A stretch of DNA of 64,000 bases from Clostridium sp. Marseille-Q2269 (GCF_943736985.1 NZ_CALSFS010000001.1:496001-560000), one strand, 5' to 3'. Counted from the stretch's first letter, positions 1 to 8,859 are shown. The notes: generated by a model not told the origin, from the letters alone. A program made the numbers and translations.

Positions 1-542
1 TACACTATTGTGCTATTTGTGATGGTGCTATGTACGAAGAAAAAACTGTAGGTGTAATAGGAGGTGGAAATGCTGCTTTAGAAGAAGCCTTATTTTTAAC
101 TAAATTTGCATCAAAAGTTTATATGATAAGAAGATACGATTATTTCAAAGGAGAAAAAGCTACATTAGAAGCTGTTGAAAAGAACCATAAAATAGAAATA
201 CTTTATAACTGGGATTTGATAGATGTTTATGGTACAAATTTTTTAGAAAAAGCTTTAATTAAAAATGTTAAAACAGATGAAGAAAAAGAACTAAAATTAG
301 ATGCTATATTCGGTTTTATAGGCTCAAAGCCTAAAACTGAATTATTCAAAGAATATATAGATTTAACTCAAAATGGATATATTAAGACTAATGAAAGCAT
401 GGAAACAAACATAGAAGGTATATATGCCGCTGGTGATGTTAGAGAAAAACAATTCCGACAAATAACCACTGCTGTAGCAGATGGAACTATAGCTGCATTA
501 ACTGCTGAAAAATATATTATACAAAAAAGAAGAGAAAAATAA
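1..542 (+). CDS. Thioredoxin reductase-like flavoprotein, 3' part
   Basis: The gene runs off the left edge; the frame is already open at base 3 and reads HYCAICDGAM, so the redox motif CxxCDGA lies just before the internal Met at base 30. The family moves electrons from NAD(P)H through FAD to a cysteine pair and on to thioredoxin or glutaredoxin. A second nucleotide-binding Rossmann motif (GVIGGGNAALEEA) follows, then IRRYDYFKGEK where classical enzymes carry HRRxxxR, and the FAD-binding GDVREKQFRQITTA near the end. The Ala-Ala after GGGN and the altered Arg cluster make NADPH specificity doubtful. gapN follows after 49 bases, so co-transcription is likely. Confident on family, not on exact subtype. 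Confidence 0.85.
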   Translation, partial: HYCAICDGAMYEEKTVGVIGGGNAALEEALFLTKFASKVYMIRRYDYFKGEKATLEAVEKNHKIEILYNWDLIDVYGTNFLEKALIKNVKTDEEKELKLDAIFGFIGSKPKTELFKEYIDLTQNGYIKTNESMETNIEGIYAAGDVREKQFRQITTAVADGTIAALTAEKYIIQKRREK

Positions 543-591
543 TATACAAAACTATATTTATAATTACAAAAGAAAAATAAGAGGTGTTTAT

Positions 592-2052
592 ATGTTTAAA
601 AACTTATGCATAGAAAATAATTTATATAAAAACTTTATAGGCGGACATTGGGTAAAAAGTACAACAAATAAATTTATAGAAATACATTCTCCAATAGATG
701 GATCTATAGTAGGTAAAGTCCCTTCTATGAGCAAAGAAGAAGTGGATCTAGCTATAAAGAATTCCAAAGAATCTCAAGCTATTTGGAATGAAGTTCCTAT
801 AAACGAAAAAGCATCTATACTTCTAAAGGCTGCTCATATATTAGATGAACAAGCTGAAGAAATAGCTAATATAATGATTAGAGAAATAGCTAAAGATAAA
901 AAAAGCTCTATTTCAGAAGTTCATAGAACTGCTGATTATATACGATTCTCTGCAGATACAGCCAAAAATATGGTAGGCGAAACTTTACCTGGAGACTCTT
1001 TTCCTGGAACCTCTAAAGGCAAAATTTCTATAGTAAACAGAGTTCCTTTAGGTGTAGTTTTAGCTATTTCTCCTTTTAACTATCCAGTTAATTTATCTGG
1101 TTCTAAAATAGCCCCAGCATTAATGGCTGGTAATAGCGTAGTTTTAAAACCAGCTACTCAAGGAAGTATCAGCGCTCTTCATTTAGTAAAAGTCTTTGAA
1201 AAAGCAGGACTCCCTTCGGGTGTTTTAAACACAATTACAGGTAAGGGTAGTGAAATAGGAGATTATATAGTTTCTCACCCTATGATAGATTTTATAAATT
1301 TTACAGGTAGTACGGAAATTGGGAAAAGAATATCCAGCCTTTCTGTTATGAAACCACTATTAATGGAATTAGGTGGAAAGGATGCAGCTATAGTTTTAGA
1401 TGATGCAGATATGGATTTAACAGCTAAAAACATAGTATCTGGTGCCTACTCTTATTCAGGCCAAAGATGCACTGCAGTTAAAAGAATACTAGTTGTAGAC
1501 AAAATAGCCGATACTCTAGTTGAAAAAGTAAAAGAAAAAATAGAAAACTTAACAATAGGAAATCCTTTAGAAAATCAAGTGGATATCGTTCCTTTAATAG
1601 ATGATAAAGCTGCAGATTATGTTGAAGCCTTAATGAAAGAAGCTAATGATAAAGGAGCCAAATTATTAGTAGGTGGAAAAAGAGAAGGAAATTTAATTTA
1701 TCCTACTTTATTTGACAATGTTAATTTGGATATGAGACTTGCTTGGGAAGAACCTTTTGCTCCTATACTTCCAATAATAAGAGTTAAAGATATAGATGAA
1801 GCTATAAAAATTGCTAACCAATCTGAATATGGACTTCAAGCATCTGTATTCACTAAAGATATTAACAAAGCTTTTTATGTGGCAGAAAAACTAGAAGTAG
1901 GTACAGTTCAAATTAATAATAAACCTGAACGAGGACCAGATCATTTTCCTTTCTCAGGCGTTAAAGCATCTGGACTTGGAACACAAGGTATAAAATACTC
2001 TATAGAAGCTATGTCTAGACCTAAAGCTATCGTTTTAAATATAAATGGATAA
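592..2052 (+). CDS. gapN: NADP-dependent non-phosphorylating glyceraldehyde-3-phosphate dehydrogenase
   Basis: This 486-residue aldehyde dehydrogenase superfamily member oxidises glyceraldehyde 3-phosphate straight to 3-phosphoglycerate, producing NADPH and bypassing one ATP-yielding step of glycolysis. Seen in the protein: the cofactor segment around VLAISPFNYPVNL, the general-base Glu in LMELGGKDAAIV (about residue 260), and the catalytic Cys in YSGQRCTAVKR (about residue 290). The GQRCTAVKR form is characteristic of GapN rather than of other aldehyde dehydrogenases. An AGAGGTG ribosome site precedes the ATG. Being next to a thioredoxin-reductase-like gene fits a role in NADPH supply, which is an inference. 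Confidence 0.9.
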   Translation: MFKNLCIENNLYKNFIGGHWVKSTTNKFIEIHSPIDGSIVGKVPSMSKEEVDLAIKNSKESQAIWNEVPINEKASILLKAAHILDEQAEEIANIMIREIAKDKKSSISEVHRTADYIRFSADTAKNMVGETLPGDSFPGTSKGKISIVNRVPLGVVLAISPFNYPVNLSGSKIAPALMAGNSVVLKPATQGSISALHLVKVFEKAGLPSGVLNTITGKGSEIGDYIVSHPMIDFINFTGSTEIGKRISSLSVMKPLLMELGGKDAAIVLDDADMDLTAKNIVSGAYSYSGQRCTAVKRILVVDKIADTLVEKVKEKIENLTIGNPLENQVDIVPLIDDKAADYVEALMKEANDKGAKLLVGGKREGNLIYPTLFDNVNLDMRLAWEEPFAPILPIIRVKDIDEAIKIANQSEYGLQASVFTKDINKAFYVAEKLEVGTVQINNKPERGPDHFPFSGVKASGLGTQGIKYSIEAMSRPKAIVLNING

Positions 2053-2070
2053 ATTAATGAAATTACGACA

Positions 2071-2331
2071 TAACAGACTTTAAAGGATTAAAATTAAAAC
2101 AAGGAATACTTTTAGTCAATAGATGGCTATAAAAATAGAAAATACTATATTTGTGCTCTAATATTTAAACTAACACCCTAACGCCACGTCCTGTGGCGAC
2201 AGGGCTAAGTAAACGTCCTGATTACTTCACGTTTAAATATTAGGACACAAATAAAGTATTCTATTTATTTTTCTAGATATCTATTTTCTCTAAAAGTATT
2301 CTTTGTTTTAATCCATTTAAAGACTGTTATA
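2071..2331. repeat. Long imperfect palindrome 1
   Basis: Two arms of about 100 bases (2071-2170 and 2230-2331) are reverse complements with scattered mismatches, for example CTAATATTTAAAC against GTTTAAATATTAG at the inner end and AACAGACTTTAAAGGATTAA against TTAATCCATTTAAAGACTGTT at the outer end. The central 60 bases form two small hairpins, GCCAC-GTCCT-GTGGC and AGTAA-ACGTCCTGA-TTACT, both showing ACGTCCTG at the tip, with CCCT/AGGG enclosing the first. A folded transcript or cruciform would be a long stem ending in a branched junction. Confidence 0.7.
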
Positions 2332-2535
2332 TAAATTTTCAGTTTCATATAAATATTTTAAATTGAAGTATAAAATTTGTTTGCTAACACATAAATATTT
2401 AGCATAAAAATCAATATAGGTAAATTTTATTAATGATATACTTACTCCACATGCTACGCATGAATTTTCTAACGAAAATTTTTTTAAAGCCCTTTCTTTT
2501 AATGAAAAAAATAATTGCAGATTTTACGTAACAAA

Positions 2536-2559
2536 GAGGAGTAAAATCCTCCTTTTTTT
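2536..2559 (+). terminator. Terminator-like hairpin between the palindromes
   Basis: GAGGA-GTAAAA-TCCTC is followed by CTTTTTTT. The stem is short, but the T-run is good for plus-strand transcription, consistent with ending the gapN transcript or a transcript of palindrome 1. Confidence 0.4.
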
Positions 2560-2575
2560 ACTTCCTATTCCACAG

Positions 2576-2846
2576 AAAATTACGTTTAAATAGTTATACT
2601 ATCTTTCCTTAGATTAAAAAATTGGGATATGTGGTGTAAAAGGCATTTGAACAAAATTAGAGATTCTAATTTGTTTTCCCAAAATATATGTATATTCCAA
2701 ATTATTGTTTGAGCGTTCAGCGAGTTATGATTTGGAATCATATATTTTAAGGAGAAACAAATTAGAATCTCTTATTGAAGTGAATTGCCTTTAAATCCAC
2801 ATATCCCCTTTTTAATCTAAGGTAGTAACCTTTTACGTCGTAATTT
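2576..2846. repeat. Long imperfect palindrome 2
   Basis: The arms, about 2576-2705 and 2724-2846, are reverse complements over roughly 120 bases with small gaps: CCTTAGATTAAAAA pairs with TTTTTAATCTAAGG, and AGAGATTCTAATTTGTTT pairs with AAACAAATTAGAATCTCT. The tip contains GAGCGTTCAGCGAG. Arm sequences differ from palindrome 1, so the two share architecture rather than sequence. Confidence 0.7.
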
Positions 2847-2853
2847 TCTTATA

Positions 2854-3081
2854 TTATAAATTAATTGCTTCATCTATAGCTGGTTTATCAAAACCTATTA
2901 CAACTTTCCCATTTATATCTAATACTGGTACTCCTCTTTGGTTAGATTTTCTAACCATTTCTTCCCTTGCATGTTCATCTCTTTCAACATTTAATTCTTG
3001 AAAATCTATTCCCTTTGTTGTTAAATATTTCTTTGCTTTCACGCACCATGGGCATCCTTCTGATGTATATACTTTGATCAT
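2854..3081 (-). CDS. Glutaredoxin-like protein (NrdH/YruB type)
   Basis: This 75-residue single-domain thioredoxin-fold protein starts MIKVYTSEGCPWCVKAKKYL, with the CPWC redox motif at residues 10-13 and the conserved cis-proline in RGVPVLDI (about residue 52). The family reduces disulfides in ribonucleotide reductase or other targets, often with a thioredoxin-reductase-like partner. Such a reductase gene ends 2.3 kb upstream, on the opposite strand. A good AAAGGACGTG ribosome site precedes the ATG. Physiological substrate unknown. Confidence 0.85.
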   Translation of the reverse strand: MIKVYTSEGCPWCVKAKKYLTTKGIDFQELNVERDEHAREEMVRKSNQRGVPVLDINGKVVIGFDKPAIDEAINL

Positions 3082-3454
3082 ATAATCACGTCCTTTTTAA
3101 TAATAATTATTACATAATTGTAATTATCCTTATCTGTATTTACATTGTATCACATTATTTATGTCCTGTATATAGATTTAGTCATATATATAATTTTATT
3201 CATACATATGATCTAATTAAACTATAATTTTATTCATACATATCATCTAATTAAACTATAATTTTATACTAAGAATTTATTACTGTATAATTCAACTTAT
3301 ATTATAAACTTATATTTTTATTATTATATAATTTAACTTATGTTATAAATTAATCTATTGTGCTAGTTAAAGTAACTATAGGAATTGTATTTTTATAATT
3401 ACTTTATTATTGAAATTTAACATTATGGTTAATTATTATAATTTATTCTTTACT

Positions 3455-4187
3455 TTATTTTTGTTTTACTTTAATAGATCCTACTCCAGTTTCAATATTA
3501 ACTTCTATATTATTTTTGGTTTTTCCATATTGAGAATTCTTATAAATGTCTCCTTCTTCCTGAATAAATCCATTAACATTAACAGCTCCTACTCCCTTTT
3601 GAACTTTTATTCTACTCCCTATAGATTTAGGTAAATATACAGTGGCTTCTCCTACACCACCTTGTATATTTACCTTAATATTATTTTTGTAAGCTCCTGA
3701 TATATCTAAATTTACTCTTCCTACGCCCATGTGGACATATAACTCTTTTAAATTTACATTACTTAAATTTGCTTTAAAATCACCGGCTCCTAATCCCAAT
3801 TTTATATACATAGGTATTTTATCATTTAAGTTAATATTCCATTCATTTCTTGTATTGTCTTTATCGCTCTTAGACAAATGCTGAGAAATTGAAATATTCC
3901 CCTGCTTATCTTTAACTTCATATTTTACTTCGGGTTTCCATTCCTTTTTACTATATATACTTCCACTTCATAAGCTTTTCTTCGTTACCATTTATATTTA
4001 ATATTCCTGCTGGAAAATCTAAATTAATCTTTGCTTTTTCCACTCCATTAAGTTCTAAAATTTTTGTTTCTTCTGTTGGTTTGTTATCTTTATTACTTGA
4101 ACTATTTTCCTCATTGTAACTTGTACATGCTGTAAGAAATATAATAAAAACTAATAGTACTATAGAAAAAAATTTTTTAAATTTCAT
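3455..4187 (-). pseudogene. Frameshifted toast-rack/LiaF-like lipoprotein
   Basis: Two minus-strand pieces belong to one gene. The N-terminal piece (4187 down to 3951) has a lipoprotein signal ending LTAC and a short acidic linker, then stops after EEKLMKWKYI. One base out of phase, the same DNA continues SGSIYSKKEWKPEVKYEV and so on into the second piece (3877 down to 3455) with no further stop. The C-terminal part is a beta-repeat domain with LGLGAGDF, VHMGVGRVNLDI, IQGGVGEATVYL, VQKGVGAVNV and IETGVGSIKV, typical of toast-rack (DUF2154-like) domains in LiaF-type envelope-stress proteins. The shift lies near 3960-3972 (AAGCTTATGAAGTGGAAG on the minus strand). A sequencing error is possible. 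Confidence 0.75.
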
Positions 4188-4643
4188 TTTATCCCTCCAC
4201 TAAAATCCATTTTTACCATTAATTATACAATCAAATTCATCATTATAATACTAAAATTTACTTTATTTAAGAAATTATTAATGATCAATTGTATATTTTA
4301 AATTTAAAAATTCATTTTAAATTAGATTTTATTTTAAACACATAAAATCTTTATTCATCTACATTAAGAATACGCCTATTTTATCCTTAAGGAGTAAACA
4401 TACTTTTGTTTATACAAAAGGGGCTGTCGCACTAAGAATAAATCCTACAATATATTGTGTTAACTTTAAACTATAAAACAATATATTGTGCTTAAATTCT
4501 TTAATGCGACAGCCCCTTAACTTCATCATATTAAAATAATTGTATTAATAATTAAATGGTATTGTACTTTTATATTAATAAATATACTACTAAATTTACA
4601 TTATTATATTTAAATATTATAAAAATAAAAATTAATGAAATAT
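4188..4643. other. Gene-free interval holding dispersed repeat copy 1
   Basis: Apart from the structured repeat at 4418-4518 this is AT-rich spacer with no reading frame or tRNA seen. It carries the upstream region of the minus-strand lipoprotein gene. Confidence 0.7.
4418..4518. repeat. Dispersed hairpin repeat, copy 1 of 3
   Basis: A roughly 100-base element whose ends GGGGCTGTCGCA and TGCGACAGCCCC pair perfectly. The interior holds two copies of the 12-base palindrome ACAATATATTGT (the first here starts with T-A-C-A-A) separated by GTTAACTTTAAAC and a few bases. Nearly identical sequence occurs at 5311-5422 and 39485-39598. It sits downstream of the minus-strand gene at 4644-4952 and can act as its terminator. 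Confidence 0.85.
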
Positions 4644-4952
4644 TTATAAAGCTCTATATCTAGATAATTCTATCACCTTTTCTTCATTTTCAAAATCTTC
4701 TAAGCTTTTTTCAAGCTCCTCATTAGCATAATGGAATAATATTTCTTTAGCTCTTTCTTTTGCTTCTTTCTCTGTGTTAACATAATCTGTCATACCAAAA
4801 AAGGAACAATTGTTATTTTTAAGCCATTTTGTGAATTCTTTTAAAAATTTCTCTCTATCTTCACCTTTTGGTATATTTATAGCTCCATTTATAGCTATAG
4901 CGTTTTCCCCAATACAATCCTTACTATTGTCTTGGGTTATCATCTTACACAT
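4644..4952 (-). CDS. Conserved-looking small protein, function unknown
   Basis: The 102-residue product is not recognised. It has Cys at residues 2 and 13, a central basic segment KFLKEFTKWLKNNNCSFFG and a charged helical C-terminal half (ANEELEKSLEDFENEEKV). No signal peptide or membrane segment. GGGAG lies 9 bases before the ATG, and an alternative Met is at residue 4. It is flanked by two copies of the dispersed hairpin repeat, one on each side. Confidence 0.6.
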   Translation of the reverse strand: MCKMITQDNSKDCIGENAIAINGAINIPKGEDREKFLKEFTKWLKNNNCSFFGMTDYVNTEKEAKERAKEILFHYANEELEKSLEDFENEEKVIELSRYRAL

Positions 4953-5310
4953 AATCTAACTCCCTTCAAAATTCCATATAATTTATGTGTTCAATTTTTA
5001 TTATTTGCATCATTTTACAATAATATTGAAATATAGTAAAGTCTAATATATTCTATTTTTTCACTATATTTTTATATTATTATATTTGTAAGGTATACTG
5101 GTCTTTATTCTTAAAAATTATACCATTTTCCATACTTTTTCATTGTTTTTTAAATTACATATATCAATAACATAAAATTATTCATAATATACTATTAGAA
5201 GGTTTTCCTTCTGTTGCAAAGATCCCTTGTATTAAATTTTTATACTAACCTTATTATGCTAACTCTCCTTTACTCCTTTAATTAAATATAAGCGTTTTTT
5301 AATTAATGGA

Positions 5311-5422
5311 AAATAAAGTGGCTGTCGCACTAAGAATAAATGCTACAATATATTGTGTTAACTTTAAACTTGTAAAACAATATATTGTGCTTAAATTCTT
5401 TAATGCGACAGCCCCTTTATTT
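5311..5422. repeat. Dispersed hairpin repeat, copy 2 of 3
   Basis: Same element as at 4418-4518. Here the outer stem is longer because AAATAAAG on the left pairs with CTTTATTT on the right, followed by GTGGCTGTCGCA / TGCGACAGCCCC. The inner ACAATATATTGT palindrome is present twice. No gene ends immediately beside it, so terminator function is less obvious than for copies 1 and 3. Confidence 0.85.
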
Positions 5423-6064
5423 TTAAATACGTTATGAAGTTATCTTTTTGTTCCAAAGGCAATGTCAAAACCTTAAAACAAGAGGGTAGCTTATAACTGT
5501 AGTTTTGGGTTTTTTGGGGTAATATTATAAAGTCCTCTAGGTAAATTTTTATTTACCAATAAAACTAGTATATATTATATTTTTTTATAAATCAAATAAG
5601 AAAAACTTATAACAAAACACTAAGTTAAAAAGTTTTAATAATAATAATAATATTCTAAACTCCCTATATATAACATGAATTTTTAGAATAAAAACTTTCA
5701 TATATTTTTTAAATTTTATATTGCTGATATATCTATGTTTTTTTAAAATATTTATGAATCATTTATTTCAAAATATACAAACATTTTTATTGTATCTTTT
5801 TACAATAAATAGGCTTTTCCTCATTGTCTCACTGTTAATATTGTTAAATATAGCCACATTACTACTGTAAATTTGTTCTCACCCTAGTATTTGAATATTA
5901 CTGCAGCTTTTTATTCAAATATAAAATTAAACAATATATTTAAATATGTATATTGTTTATATGAATTTTTAAAAAAATTTTCCAAAATATGAGTTATAGC
6001 AGGCTTTTCTTTATTATAATCAATTTTTGATTGTCAAAATTCATTTTTCAGAATAAACATTAAA

Positions 6065-6093
6065 TTGATATTGAATGGCTTTTCTGATACAAT
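6065..6093 (+). promoter_or_regulatory. Sigma-A-type promoter for the alanine symporter
   Basis: TTGATA, 17 bases, TACAAT. The -10 ends 69 bases before the chosen ATG, and the -35/-10 spacer contains GGCTTTTCTGA, a word repeated upstream. Confidence 0.65.
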
Positions 6094-6162
6094 TTTAAAT
6101 GTATTTATATTAAGTAAATAATTTGATGAACATAAATATATTTTAGAAAGGTGGAAAATTAT

Positions 6163-7596
6163 ATGAGTTTTTTAGGGAATTTTATATCAGTATTAAATAA
6201 TTATCTGTGGTCTTATGTACTGATAGCACTATTAATAATTTTAGGTTTATTCTTTTCTTTCAGGTCTAAATTTGTTCAAATTAGATACTTTAAAGAAATG
6301 TTTAGATTACTAGGAGAAGGAGCAAATAAATCTGTTAAAGGAGAACATAAAGGAAAAGGTGTTTCTTCTTTCCAAGCCTTCTGCATAAGTACAGCATCAA
6401 GAGTTGGTACTGGTAATTTAGCAGGTGTAGCTATAGCTATCGCTTCTGGTGGTCCTGGTGCAGTATTTTGGATGTGGCTTATAGCTCTAATCGGTGGTGC
6501 TTCAAGTTTTGTTGAAAGCACTCTAGCACAGATATATAAAGTAGAAGATAAGCACGGCTTTAGGGGTGGACCTGCTTATTATATGGAAAAAGCTTTAAAT
6601 AAAAAATGGATGGGTATAATATTTTCTATATTAATAACTGTAAGTTACGGTCTTGTATTTAATTCTGTTCAAGCCAACACAATTTCTTTAGCTTTTGAAC
6701 AAGCTTTTGGTGCAAATACTTTAATTATAGGTGCTATACTAGCAATATTCACTGCATTTATTATATTTGGTGGTGTTAAAAGAATTGCCAGAGCTAGTGA
6801 AATTATAGTTCCTATAATGGCTATAACTTATGTAGTAGTAGCATTATTTGTTATATTAAAAAATATAGGTAGTATTCCTAGTATATTCTCTCTTATTATA
6901 GAAAATGCCTTTGGTGTAAAACAAGTTGTAGGTGGAGGATTAGGTGCTGCCATCCTTATGGGTATTAAAAGAGGTTTATTCTCTAACGAAGCTGGAATGG
7001 GTAGTTCACCAAATGCTGCTGCCACAGCAAATGTTACTCACCCTGCTAAGCAAGGTCTCATTCAAACTTTAGGTGTGTTTACTGATACTATATTAATATG
7101 TAGTGCAACTTCTTTTATAGTTTTAATTTCTGACAGCTACTTAAAAACCGATTTAACAGGAATTCAACTTACACAAAATGCATTAAGTTCTCAAGTAGGT
7201 TCTTGGGGAAATATTTTTATTGCTGTTTGCATATTCCTTTTTGCTTTTAGTTCCGTAATAGGAAATTACTATTATGGAGAAACAAACATTGAATTTTTAA
7301 AAGGAAGTAAATCTAGTTTATTTTTATACAGATTATGTGTAATAGGTATGGTTCTTTTCGGATCTATAGCTAAAATACAAATAGTTTGGGATATGGCAGA
7401 TTTATTTATGGGCTTCATGGCAATAATAAATTTAATTGCTATATCTATGTTATCTAAAATAGCTTTTGCAGCTTTAAAAGATTATGATAGACAAAAGAAA
7501 CAAGGCATAGAACCTGTTTTCTACTCAGATAGCATTGAAGGATTAAACAATATAGAATGTTGGCCAAGTCGTGAAGATGTAGAAAAACTAGCATAA
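6163..7596 (+). CDS. Sodium:alanine symporter family protein (AgcS/AlsT)
   Basis: This 477-residue polytopic membrane carrier takes up alanine or glycine with Na+. The start is set at ATG 6163 because AGAAAGGTGG lies 8 bases upstream; the GTG at 6151 overlaps that ribosome site. Family hallmarks seen: FQAFCISTASRVGTGNLAGVAIAI in the first third, GGPGAVFWMW, the FRGGPAYYMEKAL loop, and LFSNEAGMGSSPNAAATA near residue 280, which lines the substrate/Na+ site. Length is usual for the family. It is monocistronic: its own promoter upstream and two strong hairpins downstream. Confidence 0.92.
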   Translation: MSFLGNFISVLNNYLWSYVLIALLIILGLFFSFRSKFVQIRYFKEMFRLLGEGANKSVKGEHKGKGVSSFQAFCISTASRVGTGNLAGVAIAIASGGPGAVFWMWLIALIGGASSFVESTLAQIYKVEDKHGFRGGPAYYMEKALNKKWMGIIFSILITVSYGLVFNSVQANTISLAFEQAFGANTLIIGAILAIFTAFIIFGGVKRIARASEIIVPIMAITYVVVALFVILKNIGSIPSIFSLIIENAFGVKQVVGGGLGAAILMGIKRGLFSNEAGMGSSPNAAATANVTHPAKQGLIQTLGVFTDTILICSATSFIVLISDSYLKTDLTGIQLTQNALSSQVGSWGNIFIAVCIFLFAFSSVIGNYYYGETNIEFLKGSKSSLFLYRLCVIGMVLFGSIAKIQIVWDMADLFMGFMAIINLIAISMLSKIAFAALKDYDRQKKQGIEPVFYSDSIEGLNNIECWPSREDVEKLA

Positions 7597-7645
7597 TACT
7601 GTTAAGAAATTTAATTATTATAATTAAAAATACTTCAATATAACA

Positions 7646-7687
7646 AATACACTTAATAAATTCATAGATAAATTTATTAAGTGTATT
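7646..7687 (+). terminator. Terminator after the alanine symporter
   Basis: A perfect 17-base stem, AATACACTTAATAAATT paired with AATTTATTAAGTGTATT, followed by CTTATATTAT. Confidence 0.7.
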
Positions 7688-7730
7688 CTTATATTATAAT
7701 TAAGATAATAATTTCAAATTATTTTTAGTA

Positions 7731-7768
7731 AATAAAGATCCTACATTCTGTTTAGTAGGATCTTTATT
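7731..7768. terminator. Bidirectional terminator between convergent genes
   Basis: AATAAAGATCCTAC pairs with GTAGGATCTTTATT. A/T runs on both sides allow use from either strand; it mainly serves the minus-strand PTS-like gene ending at 7807. Confidence 0.7.
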
Positions 7769-7806
7769 ATATGATTTCTATTATATTGTATAAAGTCTAT
7801 GTATTT

Positions 7807-8859
7807 TTAAGCTGTAGCTTTTTCAAACTCTTCATGGGAAGCAGCTTTTAATTCTGCAACTGTTCTTATTTTATAATTTCTAAATACTATTGAACCTAAT
7901 AATCCAGCTAAAGCTCCAGCCAAAGCACAGAATATAGCTGCTATTGTAACTGTTTTAGGATCATTAAATCCATACATAACCATAAGTCCTGCTATTGGAG
8001 TGGCTGTTCCTGTAGCATTATTTATTAATCCAAAATGAGTTACTATAACACCTGCAAACCCTCCACCTATGAAGTTTGTAACATATACAGGTATGGGATT
8101 AGCTGTGATAACATCTGCCTGTGTTAAAGGCTCTATAGCTACTGATATAGTTGTGCTTCTATCTCCAAATTTCAATCTATGAAATAAAACAAAATTCATG
8201 AAAGAAGATCCCATTACAGAAAGAGCCCCTATAGCCATTGGTAAACCTTTAAGCCCCAACATAGCTGTCAATGCCATAGAACTTAGTGGTGCTGTTGCTA
8301 CTACTGTTATAACTCCTCCTAGTATAAATCCCATTATTATTGGACTTTCATTAGCTGCTACTGTTATTATGCCACCTATATTTAACAGTGTAGAATTTAC
8401 AACTGGAGTTGCACCGTTTCCTATTAATCTAGCTAATGGCGCTACCAAAGCCACACAGATAATTAAATCTAATCCTTTTGGTACTTTTTTTTCTATTATA
8501 GGTACTATAAAAGAAAGTAAATAACCCGCTACAAATCCTGGCAATATACCTAATCCATAACATGAAGCACCTATTAATACAGCATATACTGGCGAAACCC
8601 CTAATGCCAATGGAACTAAAGTAGCAGCAGCAGCTCCTCCCATTCCACCTGCTGCTAAACCTGTATCCTTTAACAGTTTAATATGTAGCATGTCCCCTCC
8701 TACATAACTTTGAAAAGCCTCCACAAGAAATGTAGCTACTGCCGCATCTGCCAAAGCTCCCATAGCCTTCATACCTTTTGGAGCTTTTAAGCTAAACAAA
8801 GAAAAGGCAGTTAAACAAAGTAATAGTAATAAAGTTCCTTTCAAAATTTCCAATTTCAT
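7807..8859 (-). CDS. PTS EIIC-like membrane protein (EIIC_2 family)
   Basis: This 350-residue, glycine- and alanine-rich polytopic protein matches the small family of phosphotransferase-system EIIC-like proteins found without EIIA or EIIB partners. Visible are long hydrophobic stretches throughout, AAGGMGGAAAATLVPLALGV in the first third and LIGNGATPVVNS in the middle. No EIIA/B gene is nearby, so whether it carries sugar is unknown. GGGAGG precedes the ATG. It is divergent from an XRE-cupin regulator gene, and the spacer carries a shared candidate operator word, so the regulator may control it (inference). Confidence 0.75.
   Translation of the reverse strand: MKLEILKGTLLLLLCLTAFSLFSLKAPKGMKAMGALADAAVATFLVEAFQSYVGGDMLHIKLLKDTGLAAGGMGGAAAATLVPLALGVSPVYAVLIGASCYGLGILPGFVAGYLLSFIVPIIEKKVPKGLDLIICVALVAPLARLIGNGATPVVNSTLLNIGGIITVAANESPIIMGFILGGVITVVATAPLSSMALTAMLGLKGLPMAIGALSVMGSSFMNFVLFHRLKFGDRSTTISVAIEPLTQADVITANPIPVYVTNFIGGGFAGVIVTHFGLINNATGTATPIAGLMVMYGFNDPKTVTIAAIFCALAGALAGLLGSIVFRNYKIRTVAELKAASHEEFEKATA

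Larger units (their letters stand above)
2059..2848. repeat. Composite palindromic element bounded by an inverted repeat
   Basis: The left boundary reads GAAATTACGACATAA (from 2059) and the right boundary TTACGTCGTAATTTTC (to 2848), which are near reverse complements. Between them lie palindrome 1 (2071-2331), a middle part with small hairpins (for example CATGCTACGCATG near 2450), and palindrome 2 (2576-2846). The word TTACGT or TTACGA recurs at the outer ends and at the internal junctions near 2525 and 2578. No open reading frame and no clear target duplication was seen. It could be a non-autonomous mobile element or a pair of structured RNAs. Confidence 0.5.
2053..2853. other. Gene-free interval with two long palindromes
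   Basis: No plausible reading frame is seen. The interval holds two separate roughly 270-base imperfect palindromes, a short middle segment with several small hairpins, and terminator-like structures for the genes on either side. The outer boundaries carry a short inverted repeat, described as its own feature. Confidence 0.8.
4953..6162. other. Long gene-free interval before the alanine symporter
   Basis: About 1.2 kb without a supportable gene on either strand. It holds dispersed repeat copy 2 (5311-5422) and, near the right end, a good promoter (6065-6093). Two similar words, AGCAGGCTTTTCT and GAATGGCTTTTCTGA, flank a small AATCAATTTTTGATT hairpin around 5998-6087 and could be regulatory. 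The rest is AT-rich sequence where I see nothing. Confidence 0.6.

Noticed and set aside
3410..3634. 74-residue plus-strand frame
   Set aside because: It is antisense to the toast-rack domain of the frameshifted lipoprotein.
5998..6087. Glycine riboswitch before the alanine symporter
   Set aside because: The conserved riboswitch core is not seen; only short repeated words and a small hairpin.
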